Shown: positions 12,551 to 24,041, counted from the stretch's first letter. The stretch is 53,050 bases of DNA from Candidatus Competibacteraceae bacterium (GCA_016790045.1 JAEUPW010000029.1:1-53050), one strand, 5' to 3'. Notes: a model not told the origin generated them from the sequence alone. Translations and numbers: made by a program.

Positions 12551-13375
12551 TTAAAGGGTCAGATTGCGGCAGCGATATTTTTCGCCGAGCCGCTGTTCGC
12601 TCAAGCTATAAAGCTGGTCCAGCAACGCGACTTGCAAAGTGCCCGGCCCTGGCGCCGAGGCCGCCGCCAGTTCGCCCGCCACCCCGAACGCCGCCAGCGC
12701 CGCCGCCGTCGCCGTGAAGGCGTCCGGCTCCACCGCCAGAAACGCGCCGATGGCCGCCGTCGCCGAACAGCCGAGCCCGGTGACCCGCGCCATCAGCGGA
12801 TGGCCGTTTTCGAGCGCGATCGCGCGCCGGCCGTCGGTCACGTAATCCACCGCGCCGGTGATCGCGACCGCGGCGCCGGTCCGGTCGGCCAGCCGCCGCG
12901 CCGCCTCCAGCGCCGCGCCCGACTCCCGGGTGCTGTCCACGCCCTTGCCCTGGCCCTGTTCCAGCGCCAGCGTCAGAATCTCCGAAGCGTTGCCGCGAAT
13001 CGCCTTCGGCCCGAGCGCCGCCAGCGCGGCGGAGGCCGCGCGCCGGTACGGTGTCGCGCCCGCCCCCACCGGATCGAGAACCCAGGGCACGCCGACCGCG
13101 TTGGCCTTGGCCGCCGCCAGCTTGCACGCCGCGATCTGCTCCGAGTACAGCGTGCCGATGTTGATCACCAGCGCTTGGCTGAGGGCGACGAAATCTTCCA
13201 CCTCGTCGCTGGAGTGCACCATCGCCGGCGATGCGCCGAGCGCCAGCAACGCGTTCGCGGTGTTGTTCATCACCACAAAATTGGTGATGTTGTGCACCAG
13301 CGGCTGTTGGTCGCGAACCGCGCGCAAGCGTTTCCAGATGGCGTCGGCGGATAGAGGCATGTTCGGCTCGCTCAT
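12551..13375 (-). CDS. thiM: Hydroxyethylthiazole kinase
   Basis: The 274-residue protein phosphorylates 4-methyl-5-(2-hydroxyethyl)thiazole in thiamine salvage. Family signatures are visible: [23 protein letters not shown] near the N-terminus, [17 protein letters not shown], and [15 protein letters not shown] with the conserved cysteine near residue 200. The length matches ThiM (about 265). The ATG at 13375 overlaps the guaC stop as ATGA, which argues for translational coupling and for this start rather than the longer open frame upstream. No thiD, thiE or TPP riboswitch is present in the window, so expression probably depends on the upstream operon promoter. Confidence 0.93.
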   Translation of the reverse strand: MSEPNMPLSADAIWKRLRAVRDQQPLVHNITNFVVMNNTANALLALGASPAMVHSSDEVEDFVALSQALVINIGTLYSEQIAACKLAAAKANAVGVPWVLDPVGAGATPYRRAASAALAALGPKAIRGNASEILTLALEQGQGKGVDSTRESGAALEAARRLADRTGAAVAITGAVDYVTDGRRAIALENGHPLMARVTGLGCSATAAIGAFLAVEPDAFTATAAALAAFGVAGELAAASAPGPGTLQVALLDQLYSLSEQRLGEKYRCRNLTL

Positions 13376-14415
13376 GGATCGAAAACCGGATTGTGCTGTT
13401 CGGCCACCCGCACGAAGGTGGTGCGCTTGGTCAGCTCCTTGAGCTGGCTGGCGCCCACGTAGGTGCAGGCCGAGCGCAACCCCCCGAGGATATCCTTGAC
13501 CGTTTCCGCCACCGGCCCGCGATAGGGCACGGTGACGGTCTTGCCCTCGGACGCCCGATACTCCGCCACCCCGCCGCTGTATTTCTCCATCGCCGTGCGC
13601 GAGCTCATGCCGTAAAAGCGCACGAACTTTTGGCCGTCCCGCTCCAGCATCTCGCCGCCGCCCTCGTCGTGTCCCGCCAGCATCCCGCCCAGCATCACGA
13701 AATCCGCCCCCGCGCCGAACGCTTTCGCTACGTCGCCGGCGCAGGTGCACCCGCCGTCCGAAATGATCTGGCCGGACAGGCCGTGGGCGGCGTCGGCGCA
13801 TTCGATGATCGCCGAAAGCTGCGGGTAGCCGACCCCGGTTTTGACCCGGGTGGTGCACACCGAGCCCGGCCCGATGCCGACCTTGACGATGTCCGCGCCC
13901 GACAGGAGCAATTGCTCGACCATCTCGCCGGTGACCACGTTACCCGCCATGATGACGCGCTCGGGGTGCCGCGCCCGCACCTTGGCGATCCGCTCGACGA
14001 AATATTCCGAGTAGCCGTTGGCCACGTCCATGCAGATAAACGCCAGTCCGGGATGGCGCTCCAGGATGCGATCCAGCTTGGCCAGATCGCTGTCCAGAAT
14101 ACCCGTGCTGACCGCCACATGCGCGAGCCAGCGCGGGTCGGGCGCGGAGGCGACGAAGGCGTCCCACTCCTCGGGCGCGTAGTGCTTGCGCGCCGCCGTG
14201 AACAGCCCGAGCTCCGCCAGCGCCGCCGCCATCGCGAAGGTGCCGACGCTGTCCATGTTGGCCGCCATGATCGGGATGCCGGTCCAGGTCTTTTGGCTGT
14301 GGCGGAACTTGAACGTCCGCTCCAGGCTCACCTGCGAGCGGCTGCCCAGGGTCGAGCGTTTCGGCCGGATCAAAACGTCCTTGAAACCCAGCTTGAGGTC
14401 GGCTTCGATCCGCAT
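13372..14415 (-). CDS. guaC: GMP reductase
   Basis: The 347-residue protein has the same length as the E. coli enzyme. It reductively deaminates GMP to IMP with NADPH and so interconverts purine nucleotides. The start [20 protein letters not shown], the catalytic loop [17 protein letters not shown] (cysteine near residue 186) and the C-terminal [22 protein letters not shown] are diagnostic and distinguish it from IMP dehydrogenase. The ATG follows the malQ TAA with no spacer (TAAATG), and its TGA overlaps the thiM ATG. It therefore sits inside a tightly packed operon with a glycogen gene and a thiamine salvage gene. Confidence 0.96.
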   Translation of the reverse strand: MRIEADLKLGFKDVLIRPKRSTLGSRSQVSLERTFKFRHSQKTWTGIPIMAANMDSVGTFAMAAALAELGLFTAARKHYAPEEWDAFVASAPDPRWLAHVAVSTGILDSDLAKLDRILERHPGLAFICMDVANGYSEYFVERIAKVRARHPERVIMAGNVVTGEMVEQLLLSGADIVKVGIGPGSVCTTRVKTGVGYPQLSAIIECADAAHGLSGQIISDGGCTCAGDVAKAFGAGADFVMLGGMLAGHDEGGGEMLERDGQKFVRFYGMSSRTAMEKYSGGVAEYRASEGKTVTVPYRGPVAETVKDILGGLRSACTYVGASQLKELTKRTTFVRVAEQHNPVFDP

Positions 14416-15888
14416 TTAAATTCGCCCGTATAGCGTCAGCAAATGGCGGTAATGCCCGGCCGTGCGGGGGTCCACCTGATCCCAGCGAAACCGCCAGCGC
14501 CAGTTGCCCTCCGCCACGCCCGGCTGGTTCATCCGGTCCGATCCGCCGAGCGCCAGCACATCCTGGAGCGGCACCACCGCCAGCCGCGCCACCGAGGCCA
14601 GCGCCGTCCGCACCAAAAGCTCCGGCATCCGCGCCGGATCGCCGCCCAAATATTCGAACGCGTGGTTTCGGGTCGCCTCGTCCAGCTCCTCCAGCCAGCC
14701 CAGCGTCGTGTTGTTGTCGTGCGTTCCGGTATAGACCACCGAATTGAGGGCGTGATGGTGCGGCAGATACAAATTTTCCGCGTCGCCGCCGAAGGCGAAA
14801 TGCAGCACCTTCATGCCCGGCAAGCCGTGCGCGTCGCGCAGCGCCTCCACCTCGGGGGTGATGATGCCGAGGTCTTCCGCCACCAGCGGCAGCCGGCCGA
14901 ACTCGGCCCGCAGGGCGCGAAACAGCTCGTCCCCCGGAGCTTCTACCCACCGGCCCGCCACGGCGGTCTCGGCGTCGGCCGGGATTTCCCAATACGATTC
15001 CAGCCCGCGAAAATGATCGATGCGCAGCAAGTCAAACTGGCTTAGCTGGGTGCGGATCCGCGCCTTCCACCACTGGAATCCGTCGGCCCGCATCGCCTCC
15101 CAGGCGTAGTGCGGGTTGCCCCATAGCTGGCCGGTCTCCGAAAAATAATCCGGCGGCACCCCGGCGACCACGTCCGGACGCCCCTCCGCGTTCAGCAAAA
15201 AGCAATCGCGCCGCGCCCAGACATCGGCGCTGTCGTAGCCCACGAACAGCGGGATATCGCCGAAAATCAAAATGCCGCGCTCGTTGGCGTAGCGCTTGAG
15301 CTCCGCCCACTGGCGATAGAACAGAAATTGCTCGAACCGGCATTGCGCCATCGCCTCGCCAAACTGCGCTCGCACGGCCGCGAGCGCGTCGGGATGGCGG
15401 TCGCGCAGTTCGCGGGGCCAATCGAACCATGCCGCTTGCCGGTGATCGGCCCGGATCGCCTGATACAGCGCGTAATCCTCCAGCCAGTCCTGGCGCTGGC
15501 GCAAAAACGCCTCGTATTCGCCTCGAATCCAATCCGTCTGCCGGAAACCCTCGCGCGCCTCGATTAACCGCCGCTGCCGGTAACTCCAGCCGTCCTCGCC
15601 CGGTTGTGGCCCGCCGTCCGGCCGGAGCCAACCGGCCTCGACCAGCGGCTCCAAAGCGATCAGGCGCGGGTTGCCGGCGTGGACCGATTGCGCCGCGTAG
15701 GGCGACAAATCGCCGTGCGGCGGCGTCAGGGGCAAGGTTTGCCAGACCGTGAAACCGCAGGCGGCCATGAATTCCACGAAGCGGTACGCTTCCGGTCCCA
15801 AATCGCCGTTTTCGTGGCCTCCGGGAAGCGAGGTCGGATGCAGCAGCAATCCCGCGCGCCGTTTGTCGAGGGGCGAGCCTTGGCTCAT
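14416..15888 (-). CDS. malQ: 4-alpha-glucanotransferase (amylomaltase, GH77)
   Basis: The 490-residue disproportionating enzyme transfers maltodextrin chains between glucans. Within glycogen turnover it recycles the short oligosaccharides left by debranching. GH77 hallmarks are LLLHPTSLPGG at the N-terminus, the nucleophile region LLRIDHFRGLESYW near 289, VAEDLGIITPEV near 336 and GTHDNNTTLGW near 391. It is the short bacterial form (about 500 residues), not the 690-residue E. coli form. AGGAG lies 8-9 bases before the ATG at 15888, which fixes the start. It follows glgC by 116 bases and abuts guaC. Confidence 0.95.
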   Translation of the reverse strand: MSQGSPLDKRRAGLLLHPTSLPGGHENGDLGPEAYRFVEFMAACGFTVWQTLPLTPPHGDLSPYAAQSVHAGNPRLIALEPLVEAGWLRPDGGPQPGEDGWSYRQRRLIEAREGFRQTDWIRGEYEAFLRQRQDWLEDYALYQAIRADHRQAAWFDWPRELRDRHPDALAAVRAQFGEAMAQCRFEQFLFYRQWAELKRYANERGILIFGDIPLFVGYDSADVWARRDCFLLNAEGRPDVVAGVPPDYFSETGQLWGNPHYAWEAMRADGFQWWKARIRTQLSQFDLLRIDHFRGLESYWEIPADAETAVAGRWVEAPGDELFRALRAEFGRLPLVAEDLGIITPEVEALRDAHGLPGMKVLHFAFGGDAENLYLPHHHALNSVVYTGTHDNNTTLGWLEELDEATRNHAFEYLGGDPARMPELLVRTALASVARLAVVPLQDVLALGGSDRMNQPGVAEGNWRWRFRWDQVDPRTAGHYRHLLTLYGRI

Positions 15889-15928
15889 GCGTGAAAACTC
15901 CTGGTGGGTGGGTGAGAGGTTGTGCGTT

Positions 15929-15944
15929 ACGGGTAAAAACCCGT
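15929..15944. repeat. Small hairpin in the glgC-malQ gap
   Basis: ACGGGT and ACCCGT flank a four-A loop in the 116-base gap between glgC and malQ. It could modulate read-through from glgC into malQ, but a 6-base stem is weak evidence. Confidence 0.3.
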
Positions 15945-16004
15945 GGCGACGGCGATTGCGCAACCCGGCCGGCCCGTCGCGCGCCAGGCCTTCTCGGGTA
16001 TGGC

Positions 16005-17276
16005 CTAGCGCGCTCGCGGCAGCTCCTGGCCGAGCATTTCGCGGGTGATCAGCACCACGCCCTGTTCGGTGCGGTAAAAGCGGCGCGCGTCGTCCTCGGC
16101 ATTCTCGCCGATCACCGTGTCGGGTGGAATCGCGCAAGCCCGGTCGATGATCGCCTTGCTGATCCGGCAGTGGCGGCCGATATCGACGCCCGGCAGCACC
16201 ACCGCATCCTGCAAGCGGACGTAGGAATGGATCTGCACTCCCGAAAAGAGTAGCGAATGATTCACGTAACCGCCGGAAATGATGCAGCCCTGCGCGATCA
16301 TCGAGTCCACCGCCATGCCCCGGCGGCCCTCGTCGTCGAACACGAACTTGGCCGGCGGCGCTTGATCGAGGTAGGTCCAGATCGGCCAATGCTCGTCATA
16401 AAGGTTCAATTCGGGATCGACCTCCACCAGCTCCATGTTCGCCTCGAAAAAGGCATCCACGGTGCCGACGTCCCGCCAGTAGCGCTGCGACTTGGTTTGC
16501 ACGTCGCGAAACGGGTAGCTCATGACGCGCTGGCGCCCGATCAACGGCGGCAGAATATCCTTGGCGAAGTCGTGGCTGGATGCGGCGGATTCCGCGTCCT
16601 CGGTGAGCTGTTTGAACAGAAAGAGGGTATTGAAGACGTAGATGCCCATCGAGACCAGCGCCACGCGATCGCGGCCGGGCAAGGTTTCCGGCTCCTTGGG
16701 TTTTTCCGTGAAGCGGATCACCTCGTTGGCGGCGTTGACCGTCAGCACCCCGAATTCGCGAGCCCGCTCGCGCGACACCTCGACGCTGCCCACCGTCACG
16801 TCCGCCTTGCTTTCGACATGCCGCGCCAACATCGGGCCATAGTCCATTTTGTAAATGTGGTCGCCGGCCAGAATCAACACGAAATCGGGCTCGTGCATGC
16901 GGATGATGTCCATATTTTGAAACACGGCGTCGGCGGTGCCCCGGTACCACGAGCTGTCGTCGATCCGCTGCTGGGCCGGCAACAGCTCGACGAACTCGCC
17001 GAATTCGCCCCGCAAAAAGCCCCAGCCGCGCTGGATGTGCTGGATCAGCGAGTGGGCCTTATACTGGGTCAGCACGCACACCCGCCGGATCCCCGAATTG
17101 ATGCAGTTGGACAGCGGAAAGTCGATGATCCGGTATTTGCCGCCAAACGGCGTCGCCGGTTTGGCCCGCCACAGCGTGAGGTGTTTCAGCCGGCTGCCGC
17201 GTCCGCCCGCCAGGATCAGCGCGAGCGTTTGCCGGGTCAGCCGGCTGACAAAGCGCGAAGTGATGGCGGTGCTCAT
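16005..17276 (-). CDS. glgC: Glucose-1-phosphate adenylyltransferase (ADP-glucose pyrophosphorylase)
   Basis: This 423-residue enzyme catalyses the committed step of bacterial glycogen synthesis, ATP + glucose-1-phosphate to ADP-glucose. It shows the nucleotide-binding LALILAGGRGSRL near the N-terminus, KPATPFGGKYRIIDFPLSNC, WYRGTADAVFQN, LAGDHIYKMDYG and YWRDVGTVDAFFEAN. A left-handed beta-helix-like C-terminal half carries the allosteric surface. The ATG at 17276 is preferred because VSRLTRQTLALILAGG then begins as in the family (E. coli is 431 residues); the open frame extends further upstream without support. It is divergent from glgB across 220 bases and precedes malQ. Confidence 0.96.
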   Translation of the reverse strand: MSTAITSRFVSRLTRQTLALILAGGRGSRLKHLTLWRAKPATPFGGKYRIIDFPLSNCINSGIRRVCVLTQYKAHSLIQHIQRGWGFLRGEFGEFVELLPAQQRIDDSSWYRGTADAVFQNMDIIRMHEPDFVLILAGDHIYKMDYGPMLARHVESKADVTVGSVEVSRERAREFGVLTVNAANEVIRFTEKPKEPETLPGRDRVALVSMGIYVFNTLFLFKQLTEDAESAASSHDFAKDILPPLIGRQRVMSYPFRDVQTKSQRYWRDVGTVDAFFEANMELVEVDPELNLYDEHWPIWTYLDQAPPAKFVFDDEGRRGMAVDSMIAQGCIISGGYVNHSLLFSGVQIHSYVRLQDAVVLPGVDIGRHCRISKAIIDRACAIPPDTVIGENAEDDARRFYRTEQGVVLITREMLGQELPRAR

Positions 17277-17496
17277 GCGTTTGATATCCCGCTTTGCTAT
17301 GATTTTCCCATTCCCGGCCGCGGACGTTGGATCCGCGCCCTCTTTTTCCGCGCGCCCGCTGTTTCGGCTTTGGCCGGAATCCAGCGCTCGCCCGCACATT
17401 CAGGATATATAGTAGGTTTCGGATGCAGCCTATTGCCAGTCACAGCGCCCGCACCGACCCCGAGCGCGTCTGCGGCCGGGCGGATCGGGGTTCTCG
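17277..17496. promoter_or_regulatory. Shared glgC/glgB divergent promoter region
   Basis: The 220 bases between the divergent glgC and glgB starts hold no gene and must carry both promoters. An AT-rich GGATATATAGTAGG stretch near 17403-17416 is the only obvious -10-like sequence; I could not pair it with a convincing -35 on either strand. Confidence 0.5.
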
Positions 17497-19746
<2,250 letters not shown>

Positions 19747-19779
19747 ACCGGTGGGTGGATTCGGCGGGAGCGATCGCGC

Positions 19780-20754
19780 GTGAAGTTGCAGCAGTTGCGC
19801 TATCTGACGGCGATTGTCCGCAACAACCTCAATATTTCCGCCGCCGCCGAGAGCTTGTACACCTCGCAACCCGGCATCAGCAAGCAGTTGCGCTTGCTGG
19901 AGGAAGAGCTGGGCGTCGAACTGTTCAGCCGCAACGGCAAGCACCTGACCGAGATCACCCCGATCGGCCAGCAAATTATTCTGAAGGCCGAGAGCATCTT
20001 GCGCGAGGTCAACAACATCCAGATTCTGGCCGAGGAGTACCGCGACGACCGCCGGGGCAGCCTGTCGCTGGCGACCACCCACACCCAGGCCCGCTACGCT
20101 CTGCCCTCGGTCATCAAGCTCTTCCGCGAGCGTTATCCGGCGGTCAATTTGCAGGTCCATCAAGGCTCGCCGGCGCAGATCGCCGAGCTGGTGCGTTCCG
20201 GCGAGGTCGATTTCGCCATCGCCACCGAATCCCTGGAGCTGTTCGACGATTTGATCATGATGCCCTGCTACATGTGGCACCGTTGCGTGCTGGTGCCGCG
20301 CGCGCATCCTTTGACCGAACTCGGGCGGCTGAGCTTGCAGGATGTGGCGCGCTATCCCCTGGTGACCTATGTGTTCGGCTTTACCGGCCGCTCGCAGTTG
20401 GATGAAGCGTTTCGCGCCGCGCACTTGAAGCCGACCGTGGTGTTTACCGCGACCGACGCGGACGTGATCAAGACTTACGTCCGGTTGGGCATGGGCATCG
20501 GCATCGTGGCCCACATGGCCTACGATCCCTTGCAAGACGGCGATTTGGTGCGCTTGGACGCGAGCCATCTGTTCGCGGCGAACGTGGTCAAGATCGGCTT
20601 TCGGCGCGGGATGTTTTTGAGGCGCTACATGTACGATTTTATCGAGCTGTTCTCGGGTCACCTGCAGCGGGAGCGGGTGCGCGAGGCCGAGCGCTTGCAG
20701 TCTTCGGCCGAGATTGCGGTGATGTTCGAGGGGCTGGAGTTGCCGGTGCGGTGA
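19780..20754 (+). CDS. cysB: LysR-family regulator, CysB type
   Basis: The 324-residue protein has the same length as enterobacterial CysB, the N-acetylserine-responsive activator of sulfate uptake and cysteine synthesis. The N-terminal winged helix-turn-helix (QQLRYLTAIVRNNLNISAAAE, SQPGISKQLRLLEEELG) and effector domain motifs (TTHTQARYALP, TYVFGFTGR, VRLGMGIGIVAHMAY) are CysB/Cbl-like. The start is a GTG at 19780, with GGAG about 9 bases upstream. The paralogue Cbl is possible, but length and the nearby cysTWA genes favour CysB. The target genes lie 3.5 kb downstream, separated by the Tus-like gene and glgX. Confidence 0.9.
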   Translation: MKLQQLRYLTAIVRNNLNISAAAESLYTSQPGISKQLRLLEEELGVELFSRNGKHLTEITPIGQQIILKAESILREVNNIQILAEEYRDDRRGSLSLATTHTQARYALPSVIKLFRERYPAVNLQVHQGSPAQIAELVRSGEVDFAIATESLELFDDLIMMPCYMWHRCVLVPRAHPLTELGRLSLQDVARYPLVTYVFGFTGRSQLDEAFRAAHLKPTVVFTATDADVIKTYVRLGMGIGIVAHMAYDPLQDGDLVRLDASHLFAANVVKIGFRRGMFLRRYMYDFIELFSGHLQRERVREAERLQSSAEIAVMFEGLELPVR

Positions 20755-20759
20755 GGGTT

Positions 20760-20788
20760 TTGGTTTTTGATTTAGATGATGATATAAT
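20760..20788 (+). promoter_or_regulatory. Candidate sigma-70 promoter of the Tus-like gene
   Basis: TTGGTT at 20760-20765 and a consensus TATAAT at 20783-20788 are separated by 17 bases. The -10 overlaps the repeated motif GATGATATAA, so a protein bound there should block RNA polymerase. The gene starts 26 bases downstream of the -10. Confidence 0.5.
20778..20787 (+). repeat. GATGATATAA motif, copy A (candidate Ter-like site)
   Basis: This is the first of three identical 10-mers on the plus strand (others at 21730 and 29145). Here it overlaps the -10 of the Tus-like gene. The core ATGATATAA matches 7 of 9 bases of the ATGTTGTAA core of E. coli Ter sites. A longer context, ATTTAGA before and AAA after, is shared with copy C. 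Confidence 0.5.
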
Positions 20789-20814
20789 AAAAAGAATTGC
20801 AAAGGGGAAACGCC

Positions 20815-21717
20815 ATGGCCGCTCCGCTCCGATCCCCGCTCCTCTTAAAAACCGAGTTGCTCGAAAGCTATCAAAGCTTGGTCGAGCGGTTGGATGGTTG
20901 CGCCACCCGCGTCAGGCGCGACAGCGCCTTGGCGGTTTGGGTGTCCCGCACCGAGACCGAAATGGCGGACGGTCTCGACATGCGGCTCAAAGCGATCCAG
21001 CTATACCGCGCGCTCTGGTACGAGGAAGTGCGGGACGGCCGGGAAACGCTGACTTGCCCCGGCATCGTCGGGGCGAGCGACGACACGCTTGCGGCCGCGC
21101 GCGCCTGCAACGCCGCCAAGGACCGCTTTAAAGCCGCCGTGCTGGCGGTCAAAGTCCTGGAGCGGCTCGAACGGCGCGAGGTGATGGCGGATCTCCACCG
21201 CCGCCAGGAAACGTTGGCCCTCGCGATGCAGCGCATGGGCGTCGCCCGCTTGAACCTCAAACAGGCTTACCGGCATATCCCCCTGCTCGACCAGCGCCCG
21301 CTCAAGATCGGTTTCACCTGGTCCAAGCAGGGCCGGGTGATCCAGCGCACCAGTTTGGCCGCCGCCCGCCGGCTTTTGGAACAGCGCGCCGAAACCCCGC
21401 AAATCCGATTGGAATTGCAGCGCCTGACCCAGGTGCGCGACGACGAGATGCTGGCCCGAGTGCGCGGCGTCTGCCCGCATCTGCGCGCCAATCTGGTGTT
21501 TGCGGCGCCGGGCGAGAGCGGCGTGCGCCGTCGCCTGATGCAAGCGCCGTTGCCGATTCTGGTGCCTTTGCAGCCGGGTCAAGCGTTGCCCGATTTCGTC
21601 CCGGTCGCCCCCGAGCCGCCGCTTGCCCCGCGCTTGCGCCGCGCCGATGTGCGGATCGAAGATGAGCCCCTGCTCCCTTCCGTCAGGATCCACCGTTACC
21701 GCATCGCTTACCGCTAG
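20815..21717 (+). CDS. Tus-like DNA replication terminus site-binding protein
   Basis: The 300-residue protein is basic and has no signal peptide. Residues about 147-190 (LNLKQAYRHIP, then RPLKIGFTWSKQGRVIQR and RRLLEQR) align by eye with the E. coli Tus stretch containing AYRTL, LRFGWANKHIIKN and LAQLEKS. A later RRLMQAPLPILVPL segment resembles the Tus HACPTPLIALI strand, and the protein ends in a similar strand (RIHRYRIAYR). Length matches Tus (309). Tus binds Ter sites and arrests replication forks in one direction. The ATG at 20815 has AAGGGG 8 bases upstream and is preferred to an in-frame TTG at 20797. The F140/H144/G149 lock pocket of E. coli Tus is not clearly conserved, so fork-arrest strength cannot be read from the sequence. 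Recognition is from memory at low identity. Confidence 0.72.
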   Translation: MAAPLRSPLLLKTELLESYQSLVERLDGCATRVRRDSALAVWVSRTETEMADGLDMRLKAIQLYRALWYEEVRDGRETLTCPGIVGASDDTLAAARACNAAKDRFKAAVLAVKVLERLERREVMADLHRRQETLALAMQRMGVARLNLKQAYRHIPLLDQRPLKIGFTWSKQGRVIQRTSLAAARRLLEQRAETPQIRLELQRLTQVRDDEMLARVRGVCPHLRANLVFAAPGESGVRRRLMQAPLPILVPLQPGQALPDFVPVAPEPPLAPRLRRADVRIEDEPLLPSVRIHRYRIAYR

Positions 21718-21891
21718 CGGTTCGGTGATGATGATATAAAGGCGAGATGAAGGCCAACTGTCCTTCGGGCGAGCCAGCTTTCACAAAAAACGCATCGTCG
21801 ATTCGGAGCGCGGTTTTATGGCCGGCCAGGGGCTATAGTTTGAAGTCAGTTTTTTCCAATTCTAACAATCCGATCGCTCGGGAGCCCAGAA
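21718..21891 (+). promoter_or_regulatory. Intergenic leader upstream of glgX
   Basis: The 174 bases contain no gene. They carry motif copy B near the start and an AT-rich CTATAGTTTGAAG stretch around 21831-21844 that could serve as a -10. GGGAG lies just before the glgX start. Confidence 0.3.
21730..21739 (+). repeat. GATGATATAA motif, copy B (candidate Ter-like site)
   Basis: Identical 10-mer 13 bases after the stop of the Tus-like gene. A 14-base alignment, GATGATGATATAAA, differs from copy A at one position. With copy A it brackets the Tus-like gene in the same orientation. Confidence 0.45.
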
Positions 21892-24030
21892 ATGTTAACA
21901 CGCGCTCGTGTATGGCCAGGAAAAGCGTATCCGCTCGGTGCGACGTGGGACGGCAAGGGCGTCAATTTCGCGCTGTTTTCCGCTCACGCCGAGAAAGTTG
22001 AAGTCTGCCTGTTCGACCCCTCGGGCCAACGCGAAATCGAACGCCTGTCGCTGCCGGATAACACCGATCAAGTCTGGCATGGCTACATCCCCGGCCTGTG
22101 GCCGGGCACGCTGTACGGCTATCGCGTTTCCGGCCCCTATCAGCCCCAGCTCGGCCACCGCTTCAACCACCACAAATTGCTGCTCGACCCTTACGCCCGC
22201 CAGTTCTATGGCGTTTTGCACTTGCGCGACGAACACTGCGGTTATCGGGTCGGGGACGCCAAGGCCGATTTGTCCTTCGACAACCGCGACAACAGCCGCG
22301 AGATGCTGAAATGCGTGGTGGTCGACGCCGGCTTCAATTGGGAAGGCGATATGGCGCCCGAACTCCCCTGGTCGAACACCCTGGTTTACGAAACTCACGT
22401 CCGGGGTTTCACCATCCAATACGACGGGATGCCGCATCACCTGCGCGGAACCTTCGCCGGCCTCGCCCACCCCGAAATCATCAAATACCTCAAAACGCTC
22501 GGCGTGACCTCGGTCGAGCTGATGCCCGTGCACGCCTTCGTGGACGACCGCTTTCTCGCCGACCGCGGCCTGCGCAACTACTGGGGCTACAACACCATCG
22601 GCTTCTTCGCCCCGGAACCCCGCTATCTCAGCAGCGGAGAGCTGGCCGAGTTCAAAACCATGGTCAAGCGCCTGCACGAATCCGGCATCGAGGTGCTGCT
22701 GGACGTGGTGTACAACCACACCGCCGAAGGCAACGAACTCGGCCCGACGCTGAGTTTTCGCGGCATCGACAACGCCTCTTATTACCGGCTGCAACCGAAC
22801 GACCGCCGCCATTACATCAACGATACCGGCTGCGGCAACACCCTGAACCTGACCCATCCGCGCGTCTTGCAAATGGTGATGGACAGCTTGCGCTATTGGG
22901 TGGACGAAATGCACGTGGACGGCTTCCGCTTCGATCTGGCGGTGACCCTGGGCCGCGAGGAGTACGGCTACGACCGCATGGGCGGCTTTTTCGACGCCAT
23001 TCGCCAAGAGCCGGCCTTCGCCGGCGTCAAGGTGATCGCCGAGCCGTGGGATATCGGGCCGGGCGGCTACCAGCTCGGCGGTTTCCCGGCCGGCACCGCC
23101 GAATGGAACGACCGCTTCCGCGACACCTGCCGCCGCTTCTGGCGCGGCGACGACGCCATGCTGCCGAAACTCGCGCCCAACTTGCTGGCCTCCAGCGATC
23201 TGTTCGAGCACGACTGCCGCCGGCCCTGGGCCTCGATCAACTACGTCGCCAGCCACGACGGCTTCACCCTGGCCGATCTGGTCAGCTACAACGAGCGCCA
23301 CAACGAGGCCAACGGCGAGCAAAACCGCGACGGCCACCCCTACAATTTCAGCAACAACCACGGCGTCGAAGGCCCGAGTTCGGACCCCGCCATCCAGGAG
23401 CTGCGCCGCCGCCAGCGCCGCAACATGCTGGCGACGCTGTTGCTGTCCCAAGGCACGCCCATGCTGCTGGCCGGCGACGAGTTCGGACGCAGCCAAAACG
23501 GGAACAACAACGCCTACTGCCAGGACAACGCCATCAACTGGATCAACTGGCGCGATATTCCGCCCGAGGAGCACGAGTTCCGGGATTTCGTCTGCCGCCT
23601 GATCAGCCTGCGCCGCGACCATCCGGTGCTGCGCCGCCCGCTGTTTCTGCACGGCAACCGGCTTTCGAAAAGCACCCAATTGCGCGATATCGACTGGATC
23701 AGCCCCGGCGGCGGCGCTTTGAGCGACTATCACTGGCAGGAACCCAAGGCGCGCTGCTTCGGGATGTTGCTGGCCGGCGACGCCGGGGACTATTTCACCG
23801 CCGACGGTTATCCGCAAACCGACGACACCCTGCTCGCGATCTTCAACGCCGGCCCCGCCGCCCTCCCCTTTCACATGCCGGATGTCGCCGGCGGCCAATG
23901 GCGCTGCCTGCTGGACACCGCCCAGCCGCAACGGGCATCGGGCGAGCTGCTGGTCGCCAGCGGCGAAGATTTCACCATGGAAGGCTGGGCCGTGACCGTT
24001 TTCGGCTTGGTGCTGGAAACGCCCACCTGA
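21892..24030 (+). CDS. glgX: Glycogen debranching enzyme (isoamylase type, GH13)
   Basis: The 712-residue protein hydrolyses alpha-1,6 branch points in phosphorylase-trimmed glycogen. Order: an N-terminal CBM48 domain (YPLGATWDGKGVNFALFS), then the GH13 barrel with VYNHTAEGNE. The nucleophile is Asp348 in VDGFRFDLAVTLG, the acid/base Glu384 in VIAEPWDIGPGGYQ, and the third acid in NYVASHDGFTLADLVSYNERHN. The C-terminal beta domain ends with the stop at 24030. Length is within the GlgX/TreX norm (650-720). GGGAG precedes the ATG by 7 bases. It lies downstream of the Tus-like gene and completes the local glycogen set with GlgC, GlgB and MalQ. Confidence 0.96.
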   Translation: MLTRARVWPGKAYPLGATWDGKGVNFALFSAHAEKVEVCLFDPSGQREIERLSLPDNTDQVWHGYIPGLWPGTLYGYRVSGPYQPQLGHRFNHHKLLLDPYARQFYGVLHLRDEHCGYRVGDAKADLSFDNRDNSREMLKCVVVDAGFNWEGDMAPELPWSNTLVYETHVRGFTIQYDGMPHHLRGTFAGLAHPEIIKYLKTLGVTSVELMPVHAFVDDRFLADRGLRNYWGYNTIGFFAPEPRYLSSGELAEFKTMVKRLHESGIEVLLDVVYNHTAEGNELGPTLSFRGIDNASYYRLQPNDRRHYINDTGCGNTLNLTHPRVLQMVMDSLRYWVDEMHVDGFRFDLAVTLGREEYGYDRMGGFFDAIRQEPAFAGVKVIAEPWDIGPGGYQLGGFPAGTAEWNDRFRDTCRRFWRGDDAMLPKLAPNLLASSDLFEHDCRRPWASINYVASHDGFTLADLVSYNERHNEANGEQNRDGHPYNFSNNHGVEGPSSDPAIQELRRRQRRNMLATLLLSQGTPMLLAGDEFGRSQNGNNNAYCQDNAINWINWRDIPPEEHEFRDFVCRLISLRRDHPVLRRPLFLHGNRLSKSTQLRDIDWISPGGGALSDYHWQEPKARCFGMLLAGDAGDYFTADGYPQTDDTLLAIFNAGPAALPFHMPDVAGGQWRCLLDTAQPQRASGELLVASGEDFTMEGWAVTVFGLVLETPT

Positions 24031-24041
24031 ATCGCGATACG

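Noticed and set aside
13376..13858. Possible fusion of thiM to an N-terminal extension
   Set aside because: The open frame continues upstream only because it runs inside guaC; the ATGA overlap and the family start place thiM at 13375.
15889..17400. TPP riboswitch for the thiM operon
   Set aside because: thiM is the last gene of the operon, and I see no TPP-type conserved elements in the glgC leader or the glgC-malQ gap.
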